Positions 12,548-24,111 of a stretch of 64,000 nucleotides of DNA are shown here, piece after piece. Within the stretch, counting starts at the first letter, position 1; every line of letters starts with the position of its first letter. Under the pieces are notes generated by a model. It was given only the letters and a program-made list of their open reading frames with translations, was not told the DNA's origin and did no database searches. A program made the position numbers and the translations under genes. This stretch comes from Diogma glabrata (lineage: Eukaryota; Arthropoda; Insecta; Diptera; Cylindrotomidae): NCBI GenBank assembly GCA_963693315.1, contig OY856186.1, positions 458,292,192-458,356,191 of the forward strand, in the 5' to 3' direction.

Positions 12548-13278
12548 CTATAATACGGTTGTTAAAATTTATAAAAAGTAAAATGGTTTTCCGTAGTTGT
12601 ACAGGAGAATATTTTCTCGTTTGACTAGAACCGTTTATTGAGATGATATATGGAAATGGTGAACTAGCACAGAAGATATGGAAAAATTCTAAATTTGTGT
12701 GCGATAAAAAGTACAATTAAAAAAATAAACAATAAATGAACAATATAACTATAAATAATCGATCAAATGTTCGATCGAAACATTATGTAAATTTGAATCA
12801 AATAAGTTGGATCAGTATGTAAAATTTCAAAAAGAAATTTAATATGCATAATAATGGAAAAAAGAAAAGAACAGTTTTGTTTATCGGTGCAATTTTATTT
12901 TTAAAATAAAAAATTCTGAATAAATAAGTATATATTTTTCGGATAATCGAAGTCATTTTTATTTTTATTTTTAGTTAGTTAGCAACCGTGATACGCAAAT
13001 AAATTTGTTTAGTATGAATTTTTGTACCCCAGAAGGACACCAGGACGCATTGACAATCATAGAGGAAAGGATCCGTTAACATCATTGTAATGCAGTAATG
13101 CTGAAACCATAGTCATACATAAAACTGAAATAACCAATTTGGATATGACAACAAGGCTGTGAAGTTTAAGTGAGACTTGGTTATTTTAAGTTGTATCAAG
13201 TAACTACAAACTAACATTGCATGAAACTTGTACTTGTTTTATATTTATCAATTTGAGTAATTTACAAAAAATATTTTT
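12548..13278. other. AT-rich stretch with a weak dispersed repeat
   Basis: It contains GAGATGATATATGGAAATGG near 12640, similar to 4424 and 22317. Otherwise no gene or repeat boundary is seen. Confidence 0.4.
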
Positions 13279-13512
13279 CCTTCTCCCTCTATAGAAAGTA
13301 CTCACTTTCCTCCCTCAAACCAGGCAGGAAAGTTATATTTCCCTCCCTAGGAAGGGAAAGTACTTTTCCTCCCTCTCAATGTAGGTTAGAAGGAAAAATC
13401 ATATGCATTTACACGGGAGTAAAGTGCCTTTTTCTCCCTTGGATGTTTACTGCCCTCCACTTCGCGTCGGCAGTAACACCCTATGGGAGGAAAAGTGGCA
13501 CTTTTCTCCCTA
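13279..13512. repeat. Cluster of five imperfect AGGGAG/CTCCCT palindromes
   Basis: Successive stem motifs of the form GGGAGGAAAAGTG..CACTTTTCTCCCT occur about every 40-50 bp, for example AGGGAAAGTACTTTTCCTCC near 13352 and GGGAGGAAAAGTGGCACTTT near 13486. This patch is GC-richer than its surroundings. It resembles the hairpin-array interior of the bipartite MITE family (GTAAAGT stems) but is not the same sequence. Probably a non-autonomous element. Boundaries are uncertain. Confidence 0.5.
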
Positions 13513-16472
13513 GTAATGCAAAAAGCTATTACGGCATGTACCTTTCATAACCAGGCATCTTCATTAATAACGATCCGAAAATAAAGAAGTTATAAAAACC
13601 TTTTATTTATTTTCATTTCCACAAAAAAATCAACTTTTAAGTTATTTTAATTATTTAGAAATCAAGAAAAAATTTAAATACGGTAGCGCCTAGAATGAAA
13701 TCTATTCATTAAACAAAATATTATAAGGTAGAAAAAAATGAATTTCTTATTAAATTTTTATGTCGGCAAAATTGAATAAAAATCATAAGAAAATATAACA
13801 ATAAGAAACAAAAAGGCCAATCTTTGGGTCGAAAATAATAGTTATAACAACAGCATTTTATTTTTTGTATATTATTTGGATTCGTTTAAATTTATTTTTT
13901 TCTCATCATCTTCATCTTCATCATTATCATTGCCACCAAAAATTAAAAAAAAAAATAGATTACAACAAAAATTATGAACTATTGAAAGTTTTGTTAGATT
14001 TTGTGTACTTCATGATGATGATGATTCAGAATATTCTGTGTGAACTCTGTGATCGCAATCATAAAGTAGCAGTTTCCTGTTTAAAGAACAAAAGACGTTT
14101 GTTACAAAAAAGTTAAAGATATTGAATTGTAAAGCAATCATGAATGAAAATTTATATTTTATAATACTATATTAGAGTCAAATTATTTGGAAAATTTTAG
14201 ATATGACCAATCAATATTATTTTTTGAGGTACCACAAAACTCTTTGTTTTTATATAATTTAAGTTGCAATCAACATTAAGTTTCTAAAATTTTGTGAATT
14301 TAGTTTATAAATCTGAAATAATTATATTAATTTTAATCCTCATAATCCGTTCGTGAAATAAACTTTTTATTTCAATAATGATAATTCCATTAATGGGTGG
14401 TCATTATTGTTATATATATTTTTCAAATAATAACATCTTAATTACTAAAAAAATACTGAAATTCTTAGTTAACTGTACAATAGTCAATAACACAAAAGAA
14501 TCCATTCAAAAATATACCATCGAGTGTTATAGCAAAGTCATTCAAAAACCATCTTTTTTCTACTTTGGGTTATTAATCATAGTTTAGTGGCAAAGATACT
14601 TCAATTAAATTGTTTATTTATGGATTTTAAAACGTAATATCCAACAACTATGACATATAATCTATTAGATGATTAATTGTTTTATAAAAATTTATTTAAC
14701 TGAAGATGAGGTGACAAACATTAAGGGAGGTCGATCATAATATTTATGATCGTTTTGATGACATAACATTTTTGTTTCTACTGTTTTGGAAAAAAGGTGA
14801 TATTAAGATATGATAAATTGAAATTTAATTTAATTTTTTTTTAGAATTTAAGATAAATAATTCTTTAAAATAAAGAAGCTCAAGCAATCAAATTTCATTT
14901 CTACAATTGTATATTCGAAAATAATAGTATCTTCAACCTTCCGTGGCACCATCTGCAAAATATATAAAAAAATAAAATAAAATGACTTTGTGAACATGGA
15001 AAAAATGGATAATTGTAATAAATCAGAAACAAGATAACATCGTCATTGAAATATTATATAAAAAAAAAACAATTCAATTTAAAATCCCTCAAACCCCTTT
15101 GTTGTTCTTAAACAAAATCCTTTTCTAAAAAAAATATCAAACACAAATAAATAAATGGATTGGGTTACTACGTTATTTTACAAATTTACACCCTTTTAAT
15201 GTTTCAATTATAACCATTCGATAAAAATAAAGGGTCGAATAAATGCGGTTACCATGACAAACGGTCCTCTTTCAAGATATTTTCAACAACAATTCCTATC
15301 AGACGGCTAATGATTATTTATTATTGTTTAAAATTTTACAAACGAAGTTATATTTTTATTCTATTTACCTACAAAGATGAATACGTTTATATGATAAAAG
15401 TTGTCATTATTAACCAAGATGTTACACACTCTCAGGAAAAAAAACTAATTTTCATAAAAACGATATAATTTTTAATTTACTTTTTATTATATTAAATAAT
15501 TCATTTTTTTATGAAATAAAAACGAAGAAAAAAATTAATTTATGGTTTGTATCGAATTTGCAAGTCTAATTGAATTTAATTGAGGTTTTTAAAATAAACA
15601 AAAACTAAATGTCTCAAAGGATTCAATTAAAATATGATTTTTTATTTAATATTTATTTTGTTGTACAAAAAAATCATTTTTATTTGATTTAAGGGATGAA
15701 TGTAATGTTATTTGTAAAAGGGATAAACAGATGACTTACAGAAGTGATTTAAGTAAAACATCAAATAAAAACGGTTTGTTTATTAAAAGATTTTGTCTGG
15801 TGATTATTTATTATGTTCGGGTATAATGATTTGTTATTTTATTTATGTTAAAATTTAGGTGCCGAGCAGGTTATTTATTTTGTAATTGTAAACCGGCTTC
15901 GCACATCTTTTTAAATGAAGTAAATATTTTATAATCATAAAGATTTTAATTAAAAATGTGTTAACAATCTTTTGACCAAAGTTTTTTTTAACCTTATAAC
16001 CGTAGACGAAAACACTTATTCACTAAATGTGTTCTTAAGCAAAATTGATCTATAGAGTCACACTTCATTTTTAGATGAATTTCATATAAAAATATGTAAC
16101 GACTAACGACTGACTGTTTCGAATATATCTCTAAAAGTTAGATTATTCATATATAAAGAAATTCGCTAATAATTTGCCAATTAATTCCAATTCCGGCCTA
16201 AAAATGAAACAGACATAAAAGCGTTCATATATCAATAATTTTTTAACATTTTTTGAAGTAAAACTTTTTTAGGCGCGTTATGAGAATTTTGAACGAAAGT
16301 AACCATTTGAATTTCATCTCTATCATACTACAATCTGATTTTGAATCTTAAGCACATACATGCACACAATTCCAAAAAAAAACAAAAGTAGAAATTTAAA
16401 CAACCATAAAATAAAAAATAAAGAAGAAATTCAAACAACAATGAAGTAAAAGAGGCAAACGAATATTATGTA
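13513..16472. other. AT-rich DNA without recognisable genes
   Basis: Short open frames at 13865-14116 and 14378-14587 have the low-complexity composition expected by chance in this base composition. No repeat ends, splice-flanked coding segments or RNA genes were seen. Confidence 0.5.
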
Positions 16473-16588
16473 TGCAAGTATGCGATACAATTCGATTATG
16501 GGTATTGTGTGTGTCAATTGTCATTCATTATGCAAGTGTGCGATACAATTCGATTATGGGTATTGTGTGTGTCAATTGTCATTCATTT
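16473..16588 (+). repeat. 58-bp tandem duplication
   Basis: Two adjacent copies of a 58-bp unit, starting TGCAAGTATGCGATACAATT and TGCAAGTGTGCGATACAATT. They differ at the position shown and at the final base. The near-identity indicates a recent duplication. Confidence 0.95.
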
Positions 16589-17975
16589 GTTAATGTTATT
16601 ATAATTTTTATTCACTTATTCAGTCTCGTACTAAATGTTATATAAGTTGGATGTGTCGATTTTAGATTTTCGTAATTTTTTAAATTTATATTTTGAATTA
16701 TTTTAGTTTTTTAACCGACTTCAAAGAAGATGATGTTCTATTACTAGTTTCCCACCGTAGTAATTTACTAGCTAGTATAGTTTAATTAATTATAATAGTA
16801 ACGGTGTGAAAGCAAACTATCATAACAATTATTTTAAATTTGCTATTTTCATTTGCTAGCTAGTAATTATAATACTTATCAAATAAAGTATAATATCGAC
16901 GGCGTGAAACGTAATTATTATTTTATAGGTGAAATGTCATTTTATGAAATTTGTAAACATTTTGTTTTCGTGTGATTTTTAGCTTGTAAGATTCATTTCT
17001 GAACTTTAATAAATTAAAGTATATGTATTAATTGTTGATTATGATACTAATTTATGTTTAGTATAGCATTATAAAGTAATAAGACAAGAAAAACGTAGTC
17101 AACGTAGACGTTTGGTTCTCGTGAGAGTTTCTGTAAAAAGACGTTATAGAATAAAAATTATAAGTATTTTATGCTTTGTATTATATTGCTGTAGATTTTG
17201 AGGTGGTCGTATATTAATTTTCTATGACTAAAAAATGCCGTGTTTTCAAATGTTTATGTTTAAATAAAAATATTTGTGATGATTAAATTTGTTTTGTTAA
17301 ATAGAAAAATGAGTGCATGAAATCTTTGTACGCGGTTGAAATAAATTTCTTTGGCTACTGGGGCAGATATTAATGAAAAGATGAAATATAAAATAAATAC
17401 GTCGTAATGCAATTTAGAGTTGCGTTTCTTGATAATATAATTTACAGCACGACTAAAAAAACTATATTTACATAATGTATTACAAAGTCAATTCAATTAT
17501 TATCATAATTGAAATATGAAATTAGAGGTTTATGACAAATTTGCTAAATTTATTGAAAAAATGCATCAATTGTTGTACCAAATCGTGTTGTTAAATTAAG
17601 TGAAATACGTTGTAAGACTTTGTAAAACAAAACAAAATTTAATATAGGCTAATTTCACGTAAATGTCAACCTATGGACTAATTTTAAAATGTCATAAAAA
17701 TGTATTTATTTTGGTTTTAGCTTATTGGCAAAGGTTCATATTTTCTAAAAATAGTATTTTCTTTCAATATTTTCACATCAAGTGTTGGAAGAGCTGGGGG
17801 TCCAAGTAGTCTACGAATGTGAAAAGTCTATGAACGTGAAAATGCTTAATTCCTACATCAACTCAAGGATTGTACAAATTCAAAAATGAAAATGATGCTG
17901 TATGGTACACTACAGATAATATTGTTCAGAATATTGACATTGTACCTTCATTGTTAGAGTCACGCGTAGTGTTTC

Positions 17976-18041
17976 TTCTCGAGAAATATTTCTCGAGAAT
18001 TCTCGAGAAATTTAACAAAAATCTGCAATATTTCTCGAGAA
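17976..18041. repeat. Four perfect TTCTCGAGAA palindromes
   Basis: The decamer occurs at 17976-17985, 17990-17999, 18000-18009 and 18032-18041, mostly with further A/T symmetry around it. It is flanked by CACGCG and ACGCGCC motifs. Four exact copies in 66 bp of AT-rich DNA is far from chance. The role is unknown: candidate protein-binding cluster or transposon end. Confidence 0.8.
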
Positions 18042-18573
18042 TATAGGGATCGTGCGTATCTGATTGTTACGCGCCGAGTGTTGAGTATACAAACTTTTGG
18101 TTCTATTTGAAATTAGTTTGACGTTTGTCGTTTTACATATATTAAATCAAATCGTACTTTTTCTTTAATATTACTAAAAATCTCCGTTCCTGTTGCGTAA
18201 ACTTTAATAAATATTTATGTATATTGTATAAAATGTCGATAATTAGTGCCTAATTTACTTTATTTTCATTTTAATATTTCCACAAACAACAAAACAATCG
18301 AATAATTTGAACGGAATAATAGATCATAAAATTTGTTTAAGGTGTAATTGGTTGAAAAAAAGAACCAATACTTACAGACCCTAACACTTAAAGCGCGACG
18401 GTCGAATCAAATAGCAATGCACGGTCCCTATAGGTAGGTAAAGATAAAACTAATCATAAGACCAATTTAAAATGAAAATTAATGTTATCAATTCAACTTA
18501 CATTGATATTTTGTTAAATTTTGTTAAATACGATAAAAAAATTACACACAAAAAAGTTAATTTTCTATTCTTA

Positions 18574-19002
18574 GGCCCTGTGTCAATACAGCTAAATCTA
18601 AAACTAAATTTTCTTACCATATGGTAGAAAAAAAATTAGCCTATGTTGAATCTATTACCAAATTTTGCTGTGTCAATGGCTAAATCTAAATTGTGACATA
18701 TCGAAATAATTATCTTTGCTTTTAACAACATGTCTTTGAAATTAAAATGAACAAATTAAATAAAATGTATTTTCCAATATATTCCAATATATTTGTTCCA
18801 TTTATTCAAAACAATAAACTAATTTACAATAAAGTAAACAAAATAAAATCATTTTTGTTTTTTTCTATTTTAGATTCCCTTGTCAAAATTTATACTAGGT
18901 CTAGGGCAGACTAATTTTTTAATTTTTTTTGTGGTGAATATAAACGTCAAAAATTAGTTTTAGACTTCAAAAAATTAGATTTAGCTGTATTGACACGCGG
19001 CA
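18574..19002. mobile_element. Harbinger-like MITE (429 bp)
   Basis: The terminal inverted repeats pair GTGTCAATACAGCTAAATCT on the left with AGATTTAGCTGTATTGACAC on the right, preceded by GGCCCT and followed by GCGGCA. TTA flanks both sides (18571-18573 and 19003-19005), matching the 3-bp target duplication of PIF/Harbinger elements. The interior has related internal copies of the TIR, for example TGTGTCAATGGCTAAATCTA near 18670. No coding capacity. Confidence 0.82.
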
Positions 19003-19205
19003 TTATATAAAAATACATGGCAATAGATGAAACCCTTACTAATCCCATTAAAAAATCTCATAAACAAATATTCAGAAAATTCAGAGAGTTTTGAAGTTAT
19101 GTAGAGGTTACAAAAATATTTTCCCATTCTCCGTCATGTCTGTCACAGTGAGTTTTAAATTTTTTATTCTTTTAAAATTTGGAAACTTTAGTAAGTAATA
19201 GCTTG

Positions 19206-19622
19206 TGCCGTGTTCTTTGGCTTGATCGAAAAAAGATTGATTTAGTTGCTTGCCAACGAACAGCATAAAATAAATCAATCTACTTTTGTAAATGTAGTAG
19301 TAAATTTGTTTTGACTTTTTGTTCTATCAGTTGGTAAGTTTGGTTATGTTTACATTTGAAAATGATAGATTTTACGTTTTATCATTTTATTTGTATTAAC
19401 TTTATTATTAATTAGTAATTTAAATAATTTAAATAATAATAAATTATTTTTAAACAAAATAATAATAATAATTAAAATGGCGGTTTTTTTTTTGTTTACA
19501 TAAATTTGACAATTAAAAATAATATTTCAATGTATTTGTAAAATCTACCAAAAAATCTAGATTTTTAAAACTTGATCTAGATCAAAATATAAATCAATCT
19601 TTTTTTGCCAAAGAACATGACA
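19206..19622. mobile_element. MITE with GTTCTTTGGC terminal repeats
   Basis: The left end TGCCGTGTTCTTTGGC, followed by AAAAAAGATTGATTTA, pairs with the right end TAAATCAATCTTTTTTTGCC then AAAGAACATGACA. A second internal pair, CTTGATCTAGATCAA, is itself palindromic. Length 417 bp, no coding capacity. I could not settle the target duplication. Confidence 0.7.
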
Positions 19623-20029
19623 TTAGACATAGACACTTTTGTAAAAAAGTCCAAGCGGCACGTATATCCGCTAGAAATAGGTAGATTTCGAGATCAGACA
19701 GTTTTGTGTACCAGTAGAATCTGATGTATCAGATTAGTTTAAACAAAACAAACTAATTTCAAACAGATATCAAACAAATTTTAAAAAGAAAATTAGCTAC
19801 CTACAAGCAAAATTATATCTATCCAATTTTGCAACAAACAAATATCAAATCTACCACAGAACATGTGTGTGACAAATTATGACACAAACCTACTCTATAT
19901 CATATGTCGTGCAATTACTGCAAAATATGAAAATAGTTTATTTCTAAGAAAAAAAATTAATTTCTTCTATTCAAATCTTTTATTTTTTTGACTGTTATAA
20001 GGTTGACATTGACTGTTATAAGGTTTTTG

Positions 20030-21010
20030 GAAATTGTAGTTGGGGATTGTTGCAAACTTTTTTGTTGAAGCCAACAAGTCAAAAACCTCTAACTGCAGAG
20101 GTTTATATTTATAAGAAACGGATTAAAATGCTTCCACAGATTTTAAATTTATGAAGATTTTAAAAATATTGGTATCCAAACGGCCGTTATAACGGATTAA
20201 AAAAAACACTTTTTTTTCTAGTATAAAGCCTATAGTTCCTTAACCATGTGTCAGATTTTTCTGATTTACGAACTCGTTCAAGATATTAATAAAACACACA
20301 TTTTTAAGAAAGGTTTTTTGATCTGGTTCCACAAATGCAACCGTGAGAGCGCCGGTTGATTTAAACGCATTTTGTGTTTTACAAGCTTTTTTGTTGGAGC
20401 CGCTCACTCAGAAACCTCCAACTGCAGAGGTCTTTTTTTTTTTGAAAAAAACTGATTAAAAAGGTTTCAAAAATTCTAAATTTATGAAGTTTTTAAAAAT
20501 ATTAGAATCCAAACGGCCGTTATAACGGATCTAAAAAACAGAGTTTTTTTCTAGTATAAAGCTTCTAGTTTCTTAACCATGTGTTGGATGGGGCTGATTT
20601 ACGAACTTGTCCAAGATATTAATAAAACGCACATTTTTAGAAAAGGTTTTTTGATCTGATAAATGCGACCGTGAGAGTGCCGGATGTTTCAAAAAAAAAT
20701 TTTTTTGCAAACTTTTTTGTTGTAGCTGCTCACTCAGGAACCTCTAACTGCAGAGGTCTATTTTTAAAACAAATTGATAAAAAAGATTCCAAAGATTCTA
20801 AATTTGTTAAATTTTTTGAAATATTAGTATCCAAACAGCCGTTATAACGGTTTTTAAAAATCAATTTTTTTCAGATAAAAGCCTTTAGTTTCTTAACCAC
20901 TTGTCGGATTTTGCTGATTCACGAACTTGTCCAAGATATTAATAGAACACACAAGCAAAGAAAATTTTTTTGATCTACCTCAACAAATGCGACCGTGAGA
21001 GTGCCGCTCG
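20030..21010 (+). repeat. Three tandem units of about 330 bp
   Basis: Each unit contains ACCTC(T/C)AACTGCAGAGGT, CCGTTATAACGG, TTCTTAACCA, ACGAACT(T/C)GT(T/C)CAAGATATT and GCGACCGTGAGAGTGCCG. Anchoring on CGGCCGTTATAACGG gives starts at 20181, 20514 and 20836, so periods of 333 and 322 bp. The units have diverged. A partial related copy lies at 44800-45045. Confidence 0.85.
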
Positions 21011-21033
21011 TTTTCGTTATATCTCATATCGTT

Positions 21034-21166
<133 letters not shown>

Positions 21167-21445
21167 TATAAAAATTTTTTTTGTTTTTTCTTCTCCGCTT
21201 TTCATATATAGTCGTTTGGCACAAAAATTTTTCCGAAATTCCGAGATGAAGCCCATTGCAATAGGTAGATTTTTATATGAAATCTACCTAAAAAAAATCT
21301 TCAAATAATATTTTCTATATGAAAATCGTGCTCAATTGTATCTCTGATGTCATGTCTGTCACAAATAAAATTAACCTGCACATTGTTGTAAATTATATTA
21401 TCAAGAATATTAGAAAGAAACTCTAAATTTCAATATGACACATTT

Positions 21446-22101
21446 GTGCCCATAATTATGAAAGTGGTCTAAGTCAAAATTTGAAAAAAATGAGTTTATC
21501 CGTTGTATCGCATCAAATTACTTCAAACTAAATTAGTCCACTGTAATTTGTACGATATTGTCAAAAAAGTTCCGTTATAGAGGACATGTTATTTCAACAA
21601 AAATGTAATTCATCTAGTGTTAATTATGATAGTAATCTAAGATAAAATTTGAAGAAAAAAAACAAAAAAGTTGAACAAAATGTCAAAAATAATTGCCAAA
21701 ACGTTGTGTTGCAAAGGCCCATAAAAATGAGCTGTTCCTCCCAAATGTCAAAATTGCTCTTTTTTAAGTGAAAGTTAATGGTGACAGAACAATGAGCTCG
21801 GAAAATAATTATTAAATAACACTAGAATTTCGAAGTTTGCTTTTGCGTTAAGTCATTTATGCGACGTTCAGTTAATTTTGAAAATGGTCTAAGTCAATTC
21901 AAACTGTAAAAAGCATATTTCGGAATGAGATTTATACAAAATTTCACATGCATAATAAACTTTCATTATTGAAGACTAACAAAGCTCTAAAATAAAATTT
22001 TTCATACTATAGAAATGTTTTTTAATTTAATCATTTGCAAACCTTTAAATATCTCAAAACAAGAAATATATGACTTAGACCACTTTCATAATTATGGGCA
22101 C
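21446..22101. mobile_element. 656-bp non-autonomous element
   Basis: Near-perfect terminal inverted repeats of about 31 bp: GTGCCCATAATTATGAAAGT then GGTCTAAGTCA on the left, and the complement on the right ending AATTATGGGCAC. Diverged internal copies of the same motif (near 21625 and 21880) lie inside. There is no transposase frame. The dinucleotide TT flanks both ends, but no longer duplication is clear. Confidence 0.82.
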
Positions 22102-22593
22102 TTATATTTAATATTTTTAGTAATACCAGCCACAGTAGCCAAAAAAGTTTTACTTCAACAGCATGTAAAGATTACGCACTTCATTTATTAGTTAATTGCA
22201 TTTGGTGGCATTGTAATTTGGTTTTTTGCTATGTAGGCTTATTCATACTATACTATTACACGTAGTTGTAATACAGCTGTTCCCATTTATTGAGTTTTAG
22301 AAAAGTTGTTAGGTCGGATGATATATAGAAGTTTAAATGCACAATTTTTATACGAGAAAGAGACAATAAAAAAGAAACCATATACTGAAGAGTCTTACTA
22401 TTTATACTGGACCATTTTTGTTTGGCCAGATTATTATGTAAATTGAAATTTAAAAAAAAACATTGATGATATTGGTGATATTTCTTAAAAATCAAAGTTG
22501 TTGTGATTTTAATTAAATATTAAAAATGAAATATTTCTAATAATAATTGTTATAAAAAAAAATTTGTTTTAGTTCAAATAAAGACAATTCAAA

Positions 22594-23080
22594 ATGTGGT
22601 CAACATTATTGTTGATTTTATTTTTAAATTTATTTGTATTTGTTAATAACAGTAGCGGGTCGTGATGTTTATTCAATTTTAGGTGTTATAAAATCAAAAA
22701 TAAAAAATTTTTCAAATGTTATAAAAAAAGCAATGATTAATTAAAGGATTACAACAGAATAAAAATACAAATAATTCCAACGCATCGTTTTCATTTCAAG
22801 ATTTGGGTACAGTTTATGAAGTCTGTAAATTTTATGATCGATGTGGGGAGGATCGTTTGATAAAAAAATATGGAATGATGGATAATTGTGACCCATTTGC
22901 TAGTTTCTTTGGTGATTTTGGATTCCATTTTGGAAATGAACAATAACAGCATGATACACCGAGAGAAGTTAAAATTATTATGTATTTATAGTTTGTCTGG
23001 AAAAATCATATAGTAGAATGTTAGTAGGAATATTAGAAGATGCTAAAATCGCAAATAATCACCATAAATGTAAGCTTTAA
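22594..23080 (+). pseudogene. DNAJB11 (shriveled-like) pseudogene fragment
   Basis: Decayed copy of an ER-luminal Hsp40 co-chaperone that partners BiP. A start with a hydrophobic signal-like leader at 22594 leads, after a one-base shift, into AGRD.YSILGV, the mature N-terminus of the family. A J-domain piece NVIKKA follows, then a stop. The HPD motif is eroded to QQN before KN. The middle is well preserved (YDRCGED, GMMDN, FFGDFGFHFG). An in-frame TAA follows at 22944, then a diverged PRE-V-I-M-YL/V-LE-YS region with another frame break. Similarity fades near 23080, less than half way through the usual ~355 residues. No introns are evident, which suits a processed copy, but no poly-A tail was seen. 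It cannot encode a working co-chaperone. Confidence 0.85.
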
Positions 23081-23504
23081 TGTTGATTTTTTTTTATATA
23101 TTTTAAATTGTTAGTTGAATTTTGTTTAAATCGCCTTTATGTATTAGATTTTTAATTGATATTTTTTGTTTAAAATGGGAGAATTTTCGAGGTCAGGAAA
23201 AGATTTTCGAAGTGCAGTATTATAAAAGTTCAATCGTTTCAAATATATAATGTAATCATAAAACTTTTATTAACAACAATAAATAGTCAACTCTGTACCA
23301 AGTGAATCTATATACTCGGACCGGATCTCTTATAAAAAAAATTGCCGACGCTGATCATAGGCTAGCTTCACCACAGCTCTGGAAACAGAATGTTCTGGAT
23401 ATATAGTAAACTTATATCCATCAAATACTTCAATTAATGTCTAACTATTGTTATAGATTTCGAGTAGTTCTAATAGTAAAACACATGTGCTCCGGGTGCC
23501 ACTC

Positions 23505-23912
23505 ACATTTTAATGATATCTTTACCTTTCAATACCTCCTAAACATGGCTAGACAAATAATTTGAGTCTGTAAGTGTGTGTGTAATCCCATTTAAATGTA
23601 AGTCATTACAATTACACAATCTTAATAATGCGTATGTTTGGCTTTAAAAACCCTAATTGAGCTGAATTTACTTTTTGGTGACTTTTTTTTAAGTTAGCAA
23701 ATTTGTTTTAATGGTAATTTTGTCAATTTTTTATTATATTTAAAATATATTGTATAACTTCGCAGTCTCAAAATAGGCCGTAAAGTAAGTTTTGTGTGTC
23801 ACTATACCCTATCCAGCAACTGGTTAGGTTTTGACTTAGTTAACTACGGGAAGTTCTTAACACGAATCCTAAGGTCACACCCCTATCCCACTACTTTCGT
23901 TTTTCTTTCTTG
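23505..23912 (+). repeat. Dispersed repeat shared with 3918-4345
   Basis: Collinear with the copy near 4 kb (see that entry for landmarks). Diverged and non-coding. Confidence 0.65.
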
Positions 23913-23954
23913 TGTTTCATATACGAGCGTAGGCTTCACTTTGGTGTTGCTCAC

Positions 23955-24103
23955 CTGTAATAAAAGTAGCAGCCCATTTGGAATTATTGCATTTAGTCAG
24001 CGTTGTTGGCACTCCATCGATTGAAATTAAATGAGTATTTTGAAATAGTTCCAATACTTGGTGGTAAGGATCAGATTTCAAAATTATTATAATTTCAGTA
24101 TGA
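23955..24103 (-). other. Candidate internal exon, unknown gene
   Basis: On the minus strand a 149-base open segment is bounded by an acceptor-like TTCAATGTTTAG and a strong donor-like TTACAG|GTGAGC. The translation is protein-like with no low-complexity bias (for example ISIDGVPTTLTKCNNSKW). Each end splits a codon (one base in, one base out). No other exon of the same gene was located, so this may be a lone exon in a large intron-rich gene, a pseudogene scrap, or chance. Family not recognised. Confidence 0.3.
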
Positions 24104-24111
24104 CTAAACAT

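Noticed and set aside
16735..16915. Possible MITE with TAGTTTCCCACCGT / ACGGCGTGAAACG ends
   Set aside because: The inverted match is short and imperfect, and no target duplication was found.
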